Assembly (NCBI GenBank): GCA_964535215.1
Contig: CAZHST010000020.1
Location: 1-63,464 of the forward strand
DNA: 63,464 nucleotides
DNA from: JACQHM01 sp964535215
GTDB lineage: Bacteria; Methylomirabilota; Methylomirabilia; Methylomirabilales; JACQHM01
Reading direction: 5' to 3'
A program made the translations under genes and the position numbers. Shown here in pieces: positions 52,111 through 60,562 of the stretch. The number at the start of each line of letters is the position of its first letter. The stretch's first letter is position 1. The notes below the pieces were generated by a model. That model made no database searches. It was not told the DNA's origin and saw only the letters and a list, made by a program, of their open reading frames with translations.

Positions 52111-52470
52111 TTATTTCTTGCCCAGGGTTCTGAGGTAGGCAATGACGTTCCTGATGTCCTGCTCCTTCAAGGCCCCTCCCCAAGGGGGCATCATGGGCGA
52201 TTTCCCAACGGCGGCTCCTCCCCCCTGGATGACCTTGAAGAGATAGTCATCGGTAAGGGCATCCATGATCTTCTTGTCGGCGAAGTTCCTGGGCTTGGGG
52301 TTCAGGGCGGCTGCCGCCGGTCCATCCCCCTTTCCCGTCGAACCGTGACAGCTCGCACAGAATTTGGCATAGATCTCCTTTCCCTTGGCAGCATCCCCTG
52401 CTCCGAAGGCCAGTCCAGGGATCACCATGGACACGAGGAGCATTGATGAGACGAGCCGCATCCTCCGCAT
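52111..52470 (-). CDS. Small periplasmic c-type cytochrome
   Basis: The 119-residue precursor has a signal peptide (LVSSMLLVSMVIPGLAFG) and one haem site CASCH in AKFCASCHGSTGKGDG, with the distal Met in SPMMPPWGG. It is a class I cytochrome c that could feed the caa3-like oxidase, which lacks its own cytochrome domain. AAGGAGGG precedes the ATG. It reads opposite to its neighbours. Confidence 0.92.
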   Translation of the reverse strand: MRRMRLVSSMLLVSMVIPGLAFGAGDAAKGKEIYAKFCASCHGSTGKGDGPAAAALNPKPRNFADKKIMDALTDDYLFKVIQGGGAAVGKSPMMPPWGGALKEQDIRNVIAYLRTLGKK

Positions 52471-52624
52471 CGCTTCCCTCCTTTCTCAGGATTTTTGGAT
52501 TGACAAGCGGTGAAGAAGTGAGAGGCTTCCAGCCCCGCTTGTGAAATACGCTGCATTATGCTATATAGAAAAACGGCCAGTTGTCAAGCAAAGCGCTCGG
52601 AGCGAGCTGTCTGAAAAGGGAAAG

Positions 52625-53071
52625 ATGGCGCCTGTCGAAACCCTCGCCCTCACGGTCAGCTTGATCTTGGGGCTTCCCTCCCAAGGGCCCCAGGGGTCCT
52701 ATCCTCTCCCCGAGATCCAGATGGTGGAGGTGGTCACCGTCAGACAGGTCATCGGCCGTGGCCCCCAAGGGCTGGTAACGATCCAGATGCCCTCCCACGA
52801 CTTCAGCGGGTGGTTTGACTCCGAGACGAACCGGATCCAGGTGAAGGCCACCTGCCTCCCGGATGAGTGCGATCCTATCCTGGTCCATGAGCTGGCCCAC
52901 TGGCTGGCCCTCCATTATGGCATGAACAGCGAGGAGCTGGCCCGGTACACCGAGGAGTGCTATCGCCTGCAACACCACCTCCCCCAGGGCTGGCCACTCA
53001 TGCGCCGGCGGATCCTGGAGCAGCGCTGGCGGCCTCCCGGGCTCCCCACCGGACGGTGCGGGGGATCGTGA
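52625..53071 (+). CDS. Small secreted protein with a zinc-protease HExxH motif
   Basis: The 148-residue protein has a hydrophobic N-terminus (VETLALTVSLILGL) and the motif VHELAHWLALHYG, with conserved E in SEELARYTEE downstream that could be a third zinc ligand. No family is recognised. It may be a small gluzincin-like peptidase. The start at MAPVETL was chosen because upstream codons do not look like protein. Two short genes follow in the same direction. Confidence 0.65.
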   Translation: MAPVETLALTVSLILGLPSQGPQGSYPLPEIQMVEVVTVRQVIGRGPQGLVTIQMPSHDFSGWFDSETNRIQVKATCLPDECDPILVHELAHWLALHYGMNSEELARYTEECYRLQHHLPQGWPLMRRRILEQRWRPPGLPTGRCGGS

Positions 53072-53113
53072 TCCTCCTGCTCCATCGGTTCAAGGATGGG
53101 AAAAGGCGCAACC

Positions 53114-53443
53114 ATGACGATGCACTTTATCAGCGGGACCTTCCACCCCGGGCTGAACATCACGGTGCGGCGGGGCCTGGAGTGGTTCCAGAAGGGCCTT
53201 CTCCCCGGCGATACCTTTACCCTGTGCGTGTGCCCCAGGCGCGACGATCACACCCCCATCGGCACGGCGAAGGTGGCCTTCGTCATGGCTGCCACGATCG
53301 AGACCATCCCCGACGAGCTGATGGCCTACGAGCATGAACCTTCCTGCCGGACCAAAGAGGGGCTTCTCGTGGCCATGCGGAAGATCTTGGGCGAGGTCCG
53401 CCCCGACGAGATGGTGACCGTGATCGGCTTCGAGCGGGAGTAG
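53114..53443 (+). CDS. Conserved hypothetical protein, ASCH-like
   Basis: The 109-residue protein contains RRGLEWFQKGLLPGDTFTLC and later PIGTAKVAFVMAATIETIP, reminiscent of ASCH-domain proteins (substrate- or RNA-binding). The match is weak: residues GxKx5-R of true ASCH are not evident. It lies between the HExxH gene and a cupin. Confidence 0.45.
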   Translation: MTMHFISGTFHPGLNITVRRGLEWFQKGLLPGDTFTLCVCPRRDDHTPIGTAKVAFVMAATIETIPDELMAYEHEPSCRTKEGLLVAMRKILGEVRPDEMVTVIGFERE

Positions 53444-53451
53444 CCCTAACG

Positions 53452-53757
53452 ATGGATGCCGTCAACCTCTTCGACCGCAAAGGCCGCTTCTTCGAGGTCC
53501 TCCAAGAGACCTCCAGGGCCCAGACGGCCGTGATGACCATCATGCCCGGGGAGGATGCGGGACCCGAGGAGACACACGAGGGGGATCAGATCGTTTACAT
53601 CATCGAAGGGGAAGCCCTTGTTCGGGTGAAAGAGGAGGAGCAGAAGGCCCCGGCAGGAACCCTCCTCCTGATCCCGGCCGGGACCCCGCACCATGTCCAG
53701 AACGCCGGGCGGGTCCCCCTCTTCCTCCTCACCATCTACGCCCCCCCTGTCTACTAA
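53452..53757 (+). CDS. Small cupin-domain protein
   Basis: The 101-residue single-domain cupin has motif 1 EETHEGDQIVYIIEGEA and motif 2 PAGTPHHVQNAG, giving metal ligands E, H and H. Such proteins are isomerases, dioxygenases or sensors. It begins 8 bp after the ASCH-like gene and is probably in the same operon. The reaction is unknown. Confidence 0.88.
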   Translation: MDAVNLFDRKGRFFEVLQETSRAQTAVMTIMPGEDAGPEETHEGDQIVYIIEGEALVRVKEEEQKAPAGTLLLIPAGTPHHVQNAGRVPLFLLTIYAPPVY

Positions 53758-53825
53758 GCGGTCGGGAAGGGGAGCGTTCTTCTTAAGGAGCAGAGCCTTT
53801 GTCATTTAGCCTGATGGAGGAGATC

Positions 53826-54335
53826 ATGAAAAATCCCTCCCTGGGGAGGCGATTCCTGTTGATGCTGATCGTCGGCTTGCTCCTGGCTGGGTGTGCCCAG
53901 ATCCCCTTCCTCTCAAAACGTGAAGGGGGTCCAACGCTGGAAAAGGGCACGACGGCCAAGCGGCCTCCGACGCCGGAGGAACTCGCGCGCGGGCAGGAAG
54001 TCCTCCGGGCCGGCCTCGAGTCCGTGACAGCGGCCGTGAGCCAGCTGGAGACGGAGTTCGCGAAGACCAGGTCCCAAATTGATGAGCTGACCAAGAAGCT
54101 CGATCAGCTTGCCACAGACTTCACCCGGGCCAAGACCGGAACCGAAGCCGAGATCAAAAAGGTGCGCGAGGAGCTGGGGGCCCGGTTGGCTGAAGTGCGG
54201 GCCGGGGTCCAAACGCTCTTGGAGAGAAGCAAGCAACTGGAGACGGACATTGACCAGCTCAAGGCCGCCGAGGCGACCATCACGGGAGAGATCGAGAAGC
54301 TAAAGGTCAAAGGAACCCCCAGGCGGCGACGGTAA
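53826..54335 (+). CDS. Coiled-coil lipoprotein
   Basis: The 169-residue precursor has a lipobox LLLAGC after a basic, hydrophobic signal. A linker and then two heptad-rich segments follow (about residues 55-155, from VLRAGLESVTAAVSQLETEF to DIDQLKAAEATI), and a basic end (GTPRRRR). A ribosome site GGAGGAG lies upstream. It looks like a periplasmic spacer or scaffold, similar in style to YbgF- or Lpp-like proteins; no family is recognised. Confidence 0.7.
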   Translation: MKNPSLGRRFLLMLIVGLLLAGCAQIPFLSKREGGPTLEKGTTAKRPPTPEELARGQEVLRAGLESVTAAVSQLETEFAKTRSQIDELTKKLDQLATDFTRAKTGTEAEIKKVREELGARLAEVRAGVQTLLERSKQLETDIDQLKAAEATITGEIEKLKVKGTPRRRR

Positions 54336-54348
54336 GGAAGGCTTCCCC

Positions 54349-55347
54349 TTACGGGCCAACGGCCCGGACGACGATCAGGCCGTCCTGCAGCCCATACTCG
54401 ACCAGGCCTTCCCTCCGCAGGAGGTCCAGGTGCCCAAGGCAGTCAAAGAGGGCTAGGAGGAGCTGCCGGCCGTCGAGGTCAGGGAACAGGCGTTCGGTCA
54501 CCTCGCGCAGGGTGTGTTCTCTTTCCCGGACGAGGGTCAAAAGCCTGGCCTTTCGGGCTTCGATGTGCTCCCTGATCCTTTTGAGACGGGTCCTGACCCT
54601 CCGGATCTCGGCCCGGTGACCGGGCAGGACCCGTCGAAGAGGGAGGTCCTCCAACCTCTTGAGAGAGGTCAAGTAGTGCACCAGGTTCTCAAACCGCTCG
54701 CCGAAGAAGTCCTCAAAGATCTGAAGGACCGGGTTAGGGGTAATCGTCTTCAACAGGGTGTCGCCCGACAGGAGGAGACCGGCCTGGCCCTCGAGGAGGA
54801 CAAGGGAACCCGGCGTATGGCCTGGTGTGTGCATGACCTGGAAGGTGAAGGGGCCAACCGCCAACTCCTCCCCACCCCGGAGGACCTTAAGCCCCGGGAC
54901 GGCCTCAGCATAGCTGCTGTGGCGGTGGGCGATCTGGTCTGCAAGGCCCTGTGCCCACCTTGGAGAGAAGCCGGCTTGGGGGAGGAAGCGGGCTAAAAAG
55001 GCCGTCCACCGGTAAAGGGGTTCGGGGTGCTCTCTGATAAAAGCTGCATCACCTTCGTGAGCCAGGACCTCGGCCCCGGAGACCCTGACGATCCGACCGG
55101 CGAGGCCGTAATGATCCACGTGGCCGTGGGTCAAGATGATGCGACGGATCTTCTCGGGGGCAGAGCCGGCCCGAGTCAGGCCTTCCCCCAGGACCCCCCA
55201 GGCTTCCTCGGTCTGGGGGCCAGTGTCGATTAGGGTTGGCTCCGGCCCGTCGAGGAAGTACACGTTGACGGGCCCCACTGGAAAGGGGGTGGGGAGGGGG
55301 AGACAGGTAATCCCTGCCCCTGTCTTGTTCCACTTCATGGAGGGCAT
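54349..55347 (-). CDS. MBL-fold metallo-hydrolase
   Basis: The 332-residue protein has the metallo-beta-lactamase motif ILTHGHVDHYG, an Asp-His-bearing MHTPGHTPGSLVLL and LSGDTLL. The C-terminal helical part (VRTRLKRIREHIEARKARLL) resembles the LACTB2-like winged-helix tail. Upstream in-frame codons up to 55452 are antisense to the tRNA-Leu gene and are not coding. Members hydrolyse thioesters, RNA or glutathione conjugates. Confidence 0.88.
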   Translation of the reverse strand: MPSMKWNKTGAGITCLPLPTPFPVGPVNVYFLDGPEPTLIDTGPQTEEAWGVLGEGLTRAGSAPEKIRRIILTHGHVDHYGLAGRIVRVSGAEVLAHEGDAAFIREHPEPLYRWTAFLARFLPQAGFSPRWAQGLADQIAHRHSSYAEAVPGLKVLRGGEELAVGPFTFQVMHTPGHTPGSLVLLEGQAGLLLSGDTLLKTITPNPVLQIFEDFFGERFENLVHYLTSLKRLEDLPLRRVLPGHRAEIRRVRTRLKRIREHIEARKARLLTLVREREHTLREVTERLFPDLDGRQLLLALFDCLGHLDLLRREGLVEYGLQDGLIVVRAVGP

Positions 55348-55361
55348 AGCCTCTCGACGGG

Positions 55362-55447
55362 TGCCGGGGGCGGGAGTCGAACCCGCATGGACCCGAAGGT
55401 CCGCGGGATTTTGAGTCCCGTGCGTCTTCCAGTTCCGCCACCCCGGC
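55362..55447 (-). tRNA. tRNA-Leu (anticodon CAA)
   Basis: The 86-nt minus-strand gene has acceptor strands GCCGGGG / CCCCGGC, an anticodon loop CTCAAAA (anticodon CAA, reads UUG), a long variable arm typical of leucine tRNAs and a T arm GCGGG-TTCGACT-CCCGC. CCA is not encoded. Confidence 0.95.
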
Positions 55448-55538
55448 TTCATGCACTATCCCATTTGTATCGGAAGCCTTCTCGGGTGTCAAGGGAAAAT
55501 GCCAGCCTCCCTTCAGCCAGCCCTCACGCCTTAACGGG

Positions 55539-56057
55539 ATGGAGCTCCTGATCAAGAGCGTGGATCCGCGACCACTTCGCAAGGAGCTGCTGGCCATGTA
55601 CAAGCACGCTTACCAGGGGTGGGAAGAGTACGCCTACAGGACAGATCAGGAGATCCTGGGGTACTTGAAGTGGCTTCAGAAAAGGGCGGGGGGCGGCTTT
55701 CTGGTGGCTTTCTTGGAGGGAAGGCCTGTCGGGTTCGTTGTGGTTGATGACCGTTGGGTTGACTACACCGGGGAGCGGATCGGCGAGATCCACGAGCTGG
55801 TCGTTGATCCCCTCTTTCAGGAAAGGGGGATCGGAAAGCAGCTCTTCCTCGCCGGGCTGGAGGTCCTCCGGGCGAAAGGGCATAGGAAGTTTGGGCTCTG
55901 GGTGGGGGAGCGGAATATCAAAGCCCGGACGCTCTACAAGACCCTCGGCTTCCGGGAAGAGGGGCAATGGGGGATCTGGGTCAGGATGATCAAAGAAGGG
56001 TGCAGCCAGAACCGGCTGGCTCACCGGAGGGACCTGGAGGCTTCCTCGAGGGCGTAG
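55539..56057 (+). CDS. GNAT-family N-acetyltransferase
   Basis: The 172-residue enzyme shows acetyl-CoA motif A in IHELVVDPLFQERGIGKQLF and the closing motif NIKARTLYKTLGFREEG. The N-terminus (YKHAYQGWEEYAYRTDQEIL) would bind the substrate, which cannot be named. Its end overlaps the convergent M20 peptidase gene by 37 bp. Confidence 0.88.
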   Translation: MELLIKSVDPRPLRKELLAMYKHAYQGWEEYAYRTDQEILGYLKWLQKRAGGGFLVAFLEGRPVGFVVVDDRWVDYTGERIGEIHELVVDPLFQERGIGKQLFLAGLEVLRAKGHRKFGLWVGERNIKARTLYKTLGFREEGQWGIWVRMIKEGCSQNRLAHRRDLEASSRA

Positions 56058-57112
56058 TAGAGGACTCGGGCCGCCGCGACCACCTCACCCAGCTCCACGT
56101 GCTCCCAAGGGGTGTGGGCCACAGCAAGCTTCCCCGGCCCAAAGACCACACTGGGGATGCCGCCGTCAGAGAGGTGCCCGGCGTCGGTCCAGCTCTTCAT
56201 GCCCCCGATCCGAGGGGCCTTGCCCAAAGCCTTGTGATAGGCCCGCTTCATGAGCTGGACGATCGGGGCATCCTCGGGAAGCTCAAAAGGCGGCGAGATG
56301 TCGGTAAACTCCCCGTTGACACCCTCCCGCTCAAAGAGCTGGATCAGCTCCCTTTTCACCGCTTCCAGATCCTGGCCGGGGAGGACCCGGAAGTCCACGA
56401 GAAGCTCGCACCGCTCAGGAACCAGGAGGGCCCGGAGGCCCCCTTTGATCTCCATGACGTTGAAGCCCCCTTCCCCGATCAAAGGATGGTACCCCCTCAC
56501 GAAAGGAAGGGCTTGGAAGGCCCCGATCAGGGAGGCGGCCTGGTGGATGGGGTTCTTACCGGCTTCAAACTCGCTGCCGTGGGCCGGGACCCCGGCGATC
56601 TCCACATGAACCTCAAGGGAGCCAGCCTGGGCCGGACAGATCATGAGCCCTGTCGGTTCCAGGACGATGGCCCCCTCGGCCTTGACCATCTCGGCCAGGC
56701 CCTTCGATCCTAACCCCTCCCGCTCCTCATCCACGGTGAAGGCAACGGCCACGTCGGCCCCTTCTATCCCCGCTTCCTGGGCCAGCTCCAGGGCAAGGAG
56801 GATCGCCACAATCCCGGCCTTGGCATCGGCGCTTCCCCGACCGTACAGCCGTCCCCCTTCGAGCCGTGGACAGTATAGATCGAGGTGGCCAAGGGCGGGG
56901 ACCGTGTCCACGTGGGCTGTCAGGAGGAGCTTGGGCCGAAGGCTCGGTGCCCAGATCAGGTTGAACCGGTCTCCGTCCACGGCTTGCCGGATCGGGGGAA
57001 GCCCGAGGGCCTCCAAGCGGGCTTCCAGATAGGACTGGATCCCCTGTTCCTGGCCACTCTCGCTCCGAATCACCACAAGCCGCGAAAGCTCCTTCTCAGC
57101 CTTCTCCTCCAT
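56021..57112 (-). CDS. M20-family metallopeptidase (ArgE/DapE type)
   Basis: The 363-residue enzyme has zinc-binding LLTAHVDTVPALGHL, GRGSADAKAGIVAILLALE, the catalytic-acid region FTVDEEREGLGS and a C-terminal His in VAHTPWEHVEL. The dimerisation domain lies between about residues 170 and 285. The family removes acyl or peptide groups from amino acids (ArgE, DapE, LysK). It lies between the GNAT gene and the tRNA fragment. Confidence 0.92.
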   Translation of the reverse strand: MEEKAEKELSRLVVIRSESGQEQGIQSYLEARLEALGLPPIRQAVDGDRFNLIWAPSLRPKLLLTAHVDTVPALGHLDLYCPRLEGGRLYGRGSADAKAGIVAILLALELAQEAGIEGADVAVAFTVDEEREGLGSKGLAEMVKAEGAIVLEPTGLMICPAQAGSLEVHVEIAGVPAHGSEFEAGKNPIHQAASLIGAFQALPFVRGYHPLIGEGGFNVMEIKGGLRALLVPERCELLVDFRVLPGQDLEAVKRELIQLFEREGVNGEFTDISPPFELPEDAPIVQLMKRAYHKALGKAPRIGGMKSWTDAGHLSDGGIPSVVFGPGKLAVAHTPWEHVELGEVVAAARVLYYALEEASRSLR

Positions 57113-57185
57113 AGAGTCCCCCGCTCACCCCTGGGGCCATGGGGTCGTCCCGATCCAGCCCGCCGCTCCAACCCCGCGATTTCTC

Positions 57186-57230
57186 TGGAGCCGGCGAGGG
57201 GACTCGAACCCCTGACCAGCTGATTATGAA
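57186..57230 (-). tRNA. 3' half of a CAU-anticodon tRNA (possible attachment site)
   Basis: From the right, the minus strand starts in an anticodon loop (TTCATAA), then the 3' stem, a T arm AGGGG-TTCGAGT-CCCCT, acceptor strand CGCCGGC, T, and CCA. The 5' half, including GCCGGCG, is missing. A break at the anticodon loop is typical of attachment sites used by tRNA-targeting integrases. Confidence 0.6.
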
Positions 57231-57306
57231 AAGGCGCATAAAACCTGGTTTTTCAAGAATTTAGCATGCTTTGGGTGGCAGAGCAAGGCAAAAGAAGGCA
57301 TCCTAG

Positions 57307-58624
57307 AAATGACTCAACCCTGAGATTGCCTCCTCCTGGGTGGGGGCCAAGAGAGAAGAGAAAATCCTTGCCGACAAAAAACCCTCCTGCTAGGCTGCTG
57401 GCCAGGGTTTTCTTCCTCTCTCTTCTTCTCTTGGGGCAGCCGTCTAGCCAAGAGGACTTCTCATGAGCGACGAGATCGGTGCGGCACAATTTCTCCGGTT
57501 TTGCAATGACGAATATAGCCGGCGCGTCCAGGTGCAGCGTCTGCAGGATACGCGCCAGGCTCCGCAGATCCCCTCCGATATCTGCATGGGCCTGATGGCG
57601 GGGGCGGCGCTAGGGATCGAAAGTTGGCGGCAGTTGGATCGGTTCTTGCGGCAGCCCGTCGCCCGCCGGCTGCTGGGCAATTCGCGGGCGCGGGTGGCCA
57701 GCGACTCGACCGTGACCCGGGTGGTGGGCACGCTGGAGGCGGGCGCGGTGCGCCGGATAGGGGGGCCATCACCCACGGCCTGCGCGGCCAGGGGTATGGG
57801 AAGCTGATGTTGCCCGAGCGTGGGCGGACCCGGGTGGGCGCGGTGGATGGATCGAGCTTTGGCCCGTTGAACGCCAGTGGGTTTGCCTTTCTGGAGACGC
57901 TGGAGCTGCTGGCAGACCTGGAACCGTGGGAGAAGCAGGGCAAGGAGCTGCCCGCCAGCTCCTGGCTGCTGCAGCGGGTGGTCGAGCGGGAGGGGAAGGG
58001 GTTCATCGAGCTGCTGGCCACGGATGGCCTCTATGCCACCCGGGACTTCTTCCGGTTCTGCCAGGAGGAGCTGGGGTGCCACGCTGTGGTCAAGACCGAC
58101 GAGGAGAGTCTCACGGTCCGGCAGGATGCCGATGGGCTGTTTGAGGCCTATCCCCGACTGCGGGAGGTGGCTCATGCCCGGTGGCTGGAAGAAAACAACG
58201 GTTTTAAAGCCCTGAACGAGCAATGCCATGCCAAGCATGCCTTCGTGCGGGAGCCGGGAGCCCTGGCCCGGTTGGTGCTGCTCCTGTTTCTGGCCTTTAC
58301 CTCGCTCCAAGCCTACCGCTTGGCGATTGAAGCTGTGAAGGAGCACCTGGGCCTGGCGGCGGCCTGGGAGCCGCTCGCGTTTCGGTTCCTGCGCCAGCTC
58401 CTCTAGATGTCGCTGGGCCGGATGCAGCCCGTCGGGGGTAGCTGAAGCAGGGGGCTCCCGGAGGGGCAGAGCGGGAGCCCTGCCTGTTGTTCTACTGATC
58501 CATAGCTGGAAGGGGTGAATGATGAGCGCCTCCAATGGGGGAAAGGGGGGAGTATGGGCGGCTCCTGTCCCGTCGTGGCCTCCTAACATATCCAATTGGT
58601 CATTCATCTGAGGTTGAGTCATTT
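57307..58624 (+). mobile_element. Insertion sequence with CTAG target duplication
   Basis: Both ends read AAATGACTCAACC inward (left 57307-57319, right as its reverse complement 58612-58624) and are flanked by CTAG (57303-57306, 58625-58628). A 4-bp CTAG duplication fits IS701-like elements (YTAR), though the family is not proven. Length 1318 bp. It contains one transposase gene in two frames. Confidence 0.8.
57463..58406 (+). CDS. IS4-superfamily DDE transposase in two frames
   Basis: Frame 1 gives the N-terminal domain (RLQDTRQAPQIPSDICMGLM). At a G6 run (57760-57765) the frame steps back one base and continues GQGYGKLMLPERGRTRVGAV, then VGAVDGSSFG (first Asp), LLATDGLYATRDF (second Asp) and ARWLEENNGFKALNEQ (Glu). 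The shift at GGG GGG could be programmed minus-one slippage or a lost base. The catalytic acids are intact, so the enzyme may work if the shift occurs. Confidence 0.8.
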
Positions 58625-58729
58625 CTAGTCAAGTGAGATTCTACTTGACAAGCTGGCAGAGTTGGTATAGTTATTCGGCAACCGAAGTGGAGGAGGTGGG
58701 AGAAGCGAGCTGGAAGAACAGAAAAGGAG

Positions 58730-58945
58730 CTGGGTGCTCATAAGAGCTGAAAAGGGAAAGTGGTGTAGCCGGCCAGTGATGTGCTGGCGATTCCGCTGCT
58801 GCCCCGCAACTGTAAGCGGCGTGAAGCTCTGCAGAAGCCACTGAGTGAGGGTGAAGCTGGCCCTGCTTGGGAAGGCGCAGAGAGACAAGGAAATGAAGCC
58901 GCGAGCCAGGAGACCTGCCCAGCGACTTCGGTGCTGGAACCTTCC
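58730..58945 (+). ncRNA. Cobalamin (AdoCbl) riboswitch
   Basis: The region holds the conserved core GCCCCGCAACTGTAAGCGG, GAAGCCACTGAGTG, GGGAAGG and the B12 box AGCCAGGAGACCTGCC (58904-58919). Boundaries are approximate. It reads toward a terminator, an unnamed gene and cbiC, so it should shut that unit down when B12 is high. Confidence 0.9.
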
Positions 58946-59012
58946 GAGGGGAAGGGCAGCCCACTAACAGAAGCTAAGATCGCAGTCATGCTGTCTTGGT
59001 TCAGTTAGCAGG

Positions 59013-59048
59013 CCCCAACCCGGCTTGGAGGGTTGGGGTTTTGCTTTT
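59013..59048 (+). terminator. Intrinsic terminator after the riboswitch
   Basis: CCCCAACCC and GGGTTGGGG form a 9-bp stem with an 8-nt loop, followed by TTTTGCTTTT. Its place about 70 bp after the riboswitch makes it the likely expression platform, ending transcription when B12 is bound. Confidence 0.8.
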
Positions 59049-59065
59049 CAGGAGCAAAAAGGAGA

Positions 59066-59092
59066 GCCCGCTGCTCCGTGACAGCAGCGGGC
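59066..59092. repeat. Perfect 10-bp inverted repeat
   Basis: GCCCGCTGCT and AGCAGCGGGC are separated by 7 bases. It has no T tract on either side, so it is not a standard terminator. It could be part of the leader RNA structure or a protein site. Confidence 0.6.
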
Positions 59093-59223
59093 CCAGGAGC
59101 CCCTTGCAGCCTTGAGGCGTCCACGGCTTTCGAGAGCCCCTAGTTTGTTTATAACATAGCCCTATCTTTTAACGCAACCCCTTTGTCTTTGCAGGGGGCT
59201 CCGTTCCCGATGAAGGAACAGAG

Positions 59224-59805
59224 ATGGGACGGGGCCCGGGATCCGACCAAAAGAAACCTCCACGCCAAAAAGGGGGAGGCTGCTTGTTCGCCTCCCTCGC
59301 CCCTTGGCTGACGGTACCTTCCTTTCCATTGAATGCCGCCCGACCTTCTGAAAGCGCCCGCCTCCATCTCCATGTGCTGATCGCAAATCAAGAGACTTGC
59401 TTCTGCCTGAACGAGCAGTCGGAGCGGCCGTCGTTAGAATCCCTTTCCTGCCTGGTGGATCTCATCGGAAGGTTAAGGCCTAATGATCCGATCAGGCGAG
59501 CGATCCTCTTCCACATCGTCGAGGGGCGGCTGAAGCTTTCAAGCCTCCCCCAGGCCACAAAGGCCTTAAGAGCCCGCCAGGACAGCCGCCGCCTCAGCCC
59601 TTCCCTCATCGCCGTGTTAGGGTACAAACTCAGCCGGATGCCGAACGGCCATATCGCAAAGCTTCTGGGGTTGAGTAAAAAGCGGGTGCAGAACCTGGTT
59701 TATGAGATCTACCAAGCCCTGCTCGGGGAAGAGGAGTGGGGGCTGAGCCCTGAGGAGAAGCAGATCCGGCTGCGGCAGATCGCCCAGGAGCAGGGCTTGA
59801 TTTGA
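59224..59805 (+). CDS. Unrecognised protein with a helix-turn-helix
   Basis: The 193-residue protein has AAGGA 6 bp before its ATG. Residues 1-50 are low-complexity; then helices (SLSCLVDLIGRLRPNDPIRR) lead to a likely HTH, MPNGHIAKLLGLSKKRVQNL, as in sigma-like or LuxR-like regulators. No family is recognised. It is the first gene after the B12 riboswitch and precedes cbiC, so it may regulate corrinoid genes; that is inference. Confidence 0.55.
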   Translation: MGRGPGSDQKKPPRQKGGGCLFASLAPWLTVPSFPLNAARPSESARLHLHVLIANQETCFCLNEQSERPSLESLSCLVDLIGRLRPNDPIRRAILFHIVEGRLKLSSLPQATKALRARQDSRRLSPSLIAVLGYKLSRMPNGHIAKLLGLSKKRVQNLVYEIYQALLGEEEWGLSPEEKQIRLRQIAQEQGLI

Positions 59806-59924
59806 CGAGAAAGCTCTCGCGGCTTATCCACCTCTCCCGTTGAGGAGGCCCAAAAAGGGAGAGTTCTCTCTTGTTCAGGGGATCTCTCTTAAGCATCCTA
59901 GCTTTGAGCGACAGAGAGCAGAAG

Positions 59925-60557
59925 ATGAGAGCCTCGCAGAAATCTCAGGAGATCGAAGCCCAAAGCTTCGAGATCATCGACCGGGAGATCGGTCCTCATC
60001 TCTACTCCCCGCGGGAGTGGCCCATCGTGCGCCGGGCGATCCACGCGACGGCCGACTTTGAGTTCGCCTCGACCTGTGGACTCCTCTTCCATCCCGACGC
60101 CATCGATGCAGGGATCGCCGCCATCAGGAGAGGGGCTACCATCATCGCCGATGTCGATATGGTCCGGGTGGGGATCAACGAGAGAAAGGTGAAAGCCTTT
60201 GGCGGGTCGATCAGGTGTTTCATCTCTGATCCTGAGGTGATGCGGCGCGCCCAGGAGCTCAACACGACCAGAGCCGTCGTGTCCATGCGGGTGGCTGCGA
60301 AGGAGATGACAGGGGCCATCGTCGTCAACGGCAATGCCCCGACGGCCCTCCTCGAGGTGGTCAGGCTGGTGAGGGAAGGGGAGGCGAGGCCAGCCCTCAT
60401 CGTCGGGGTTCCCGTCGGGTTTGTGTCGGCGGTGGAGGCCAAGGAGGCCCTTCTCACCCTGGAGATCCCCTACATCACGAACCGGGGGAGGAAAGGGGGG
60501 TCGAGCGTCGCCATCGCCATCGTCAATGCCCTTCTGGAGCTGGCCGGGAAAGCGTAA
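59925..60557 (+). CDS. cbiC: Precorrin-8X / cobalt-precorrin-8 methylmutase
   Basis: The 210-residue enzyme shows the CbiC/CobH pattern: SFEIIDREIG, RAIHATADFEFA with the catalytic His, GATIIADVDMVRVGI, IVVNGNAPTALLE and LIVGVPVGFVSAVEAKEAL. It moves a methyl group from C11 to C12 of the corrin ring. Family members are about 205-220 residues, supporting this start over an upstream TTG. It is in the transcription unit behind the B12 riboswitch. Confidence 0.95.
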   Translation: MRASQKSQEIEAQSFEIIDREIGPHLYSPREWPIVRRAIHATADFEFASTCGLLFHPDAIDAGIAAIRRGATIIADVDMVRVGINERKVKAFGGSIRCFISDPEVMRRAQELNTTRAVVSMRVAAKEMTGAIVVNGNAPTALLEVVRLVREGEARPALIVGVPVGFVSAVEAKEALLTLEIPYITNRGRKGGSSVAIAIVNALLELAGKA

Positions 60558-60562
60558 CGCCC

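Noticed and set aside
55348..55452. Extended start for the MBL hydrolase
   Set aside because: The extra codons come from the tRNA-Leu gene read through on the same strand.
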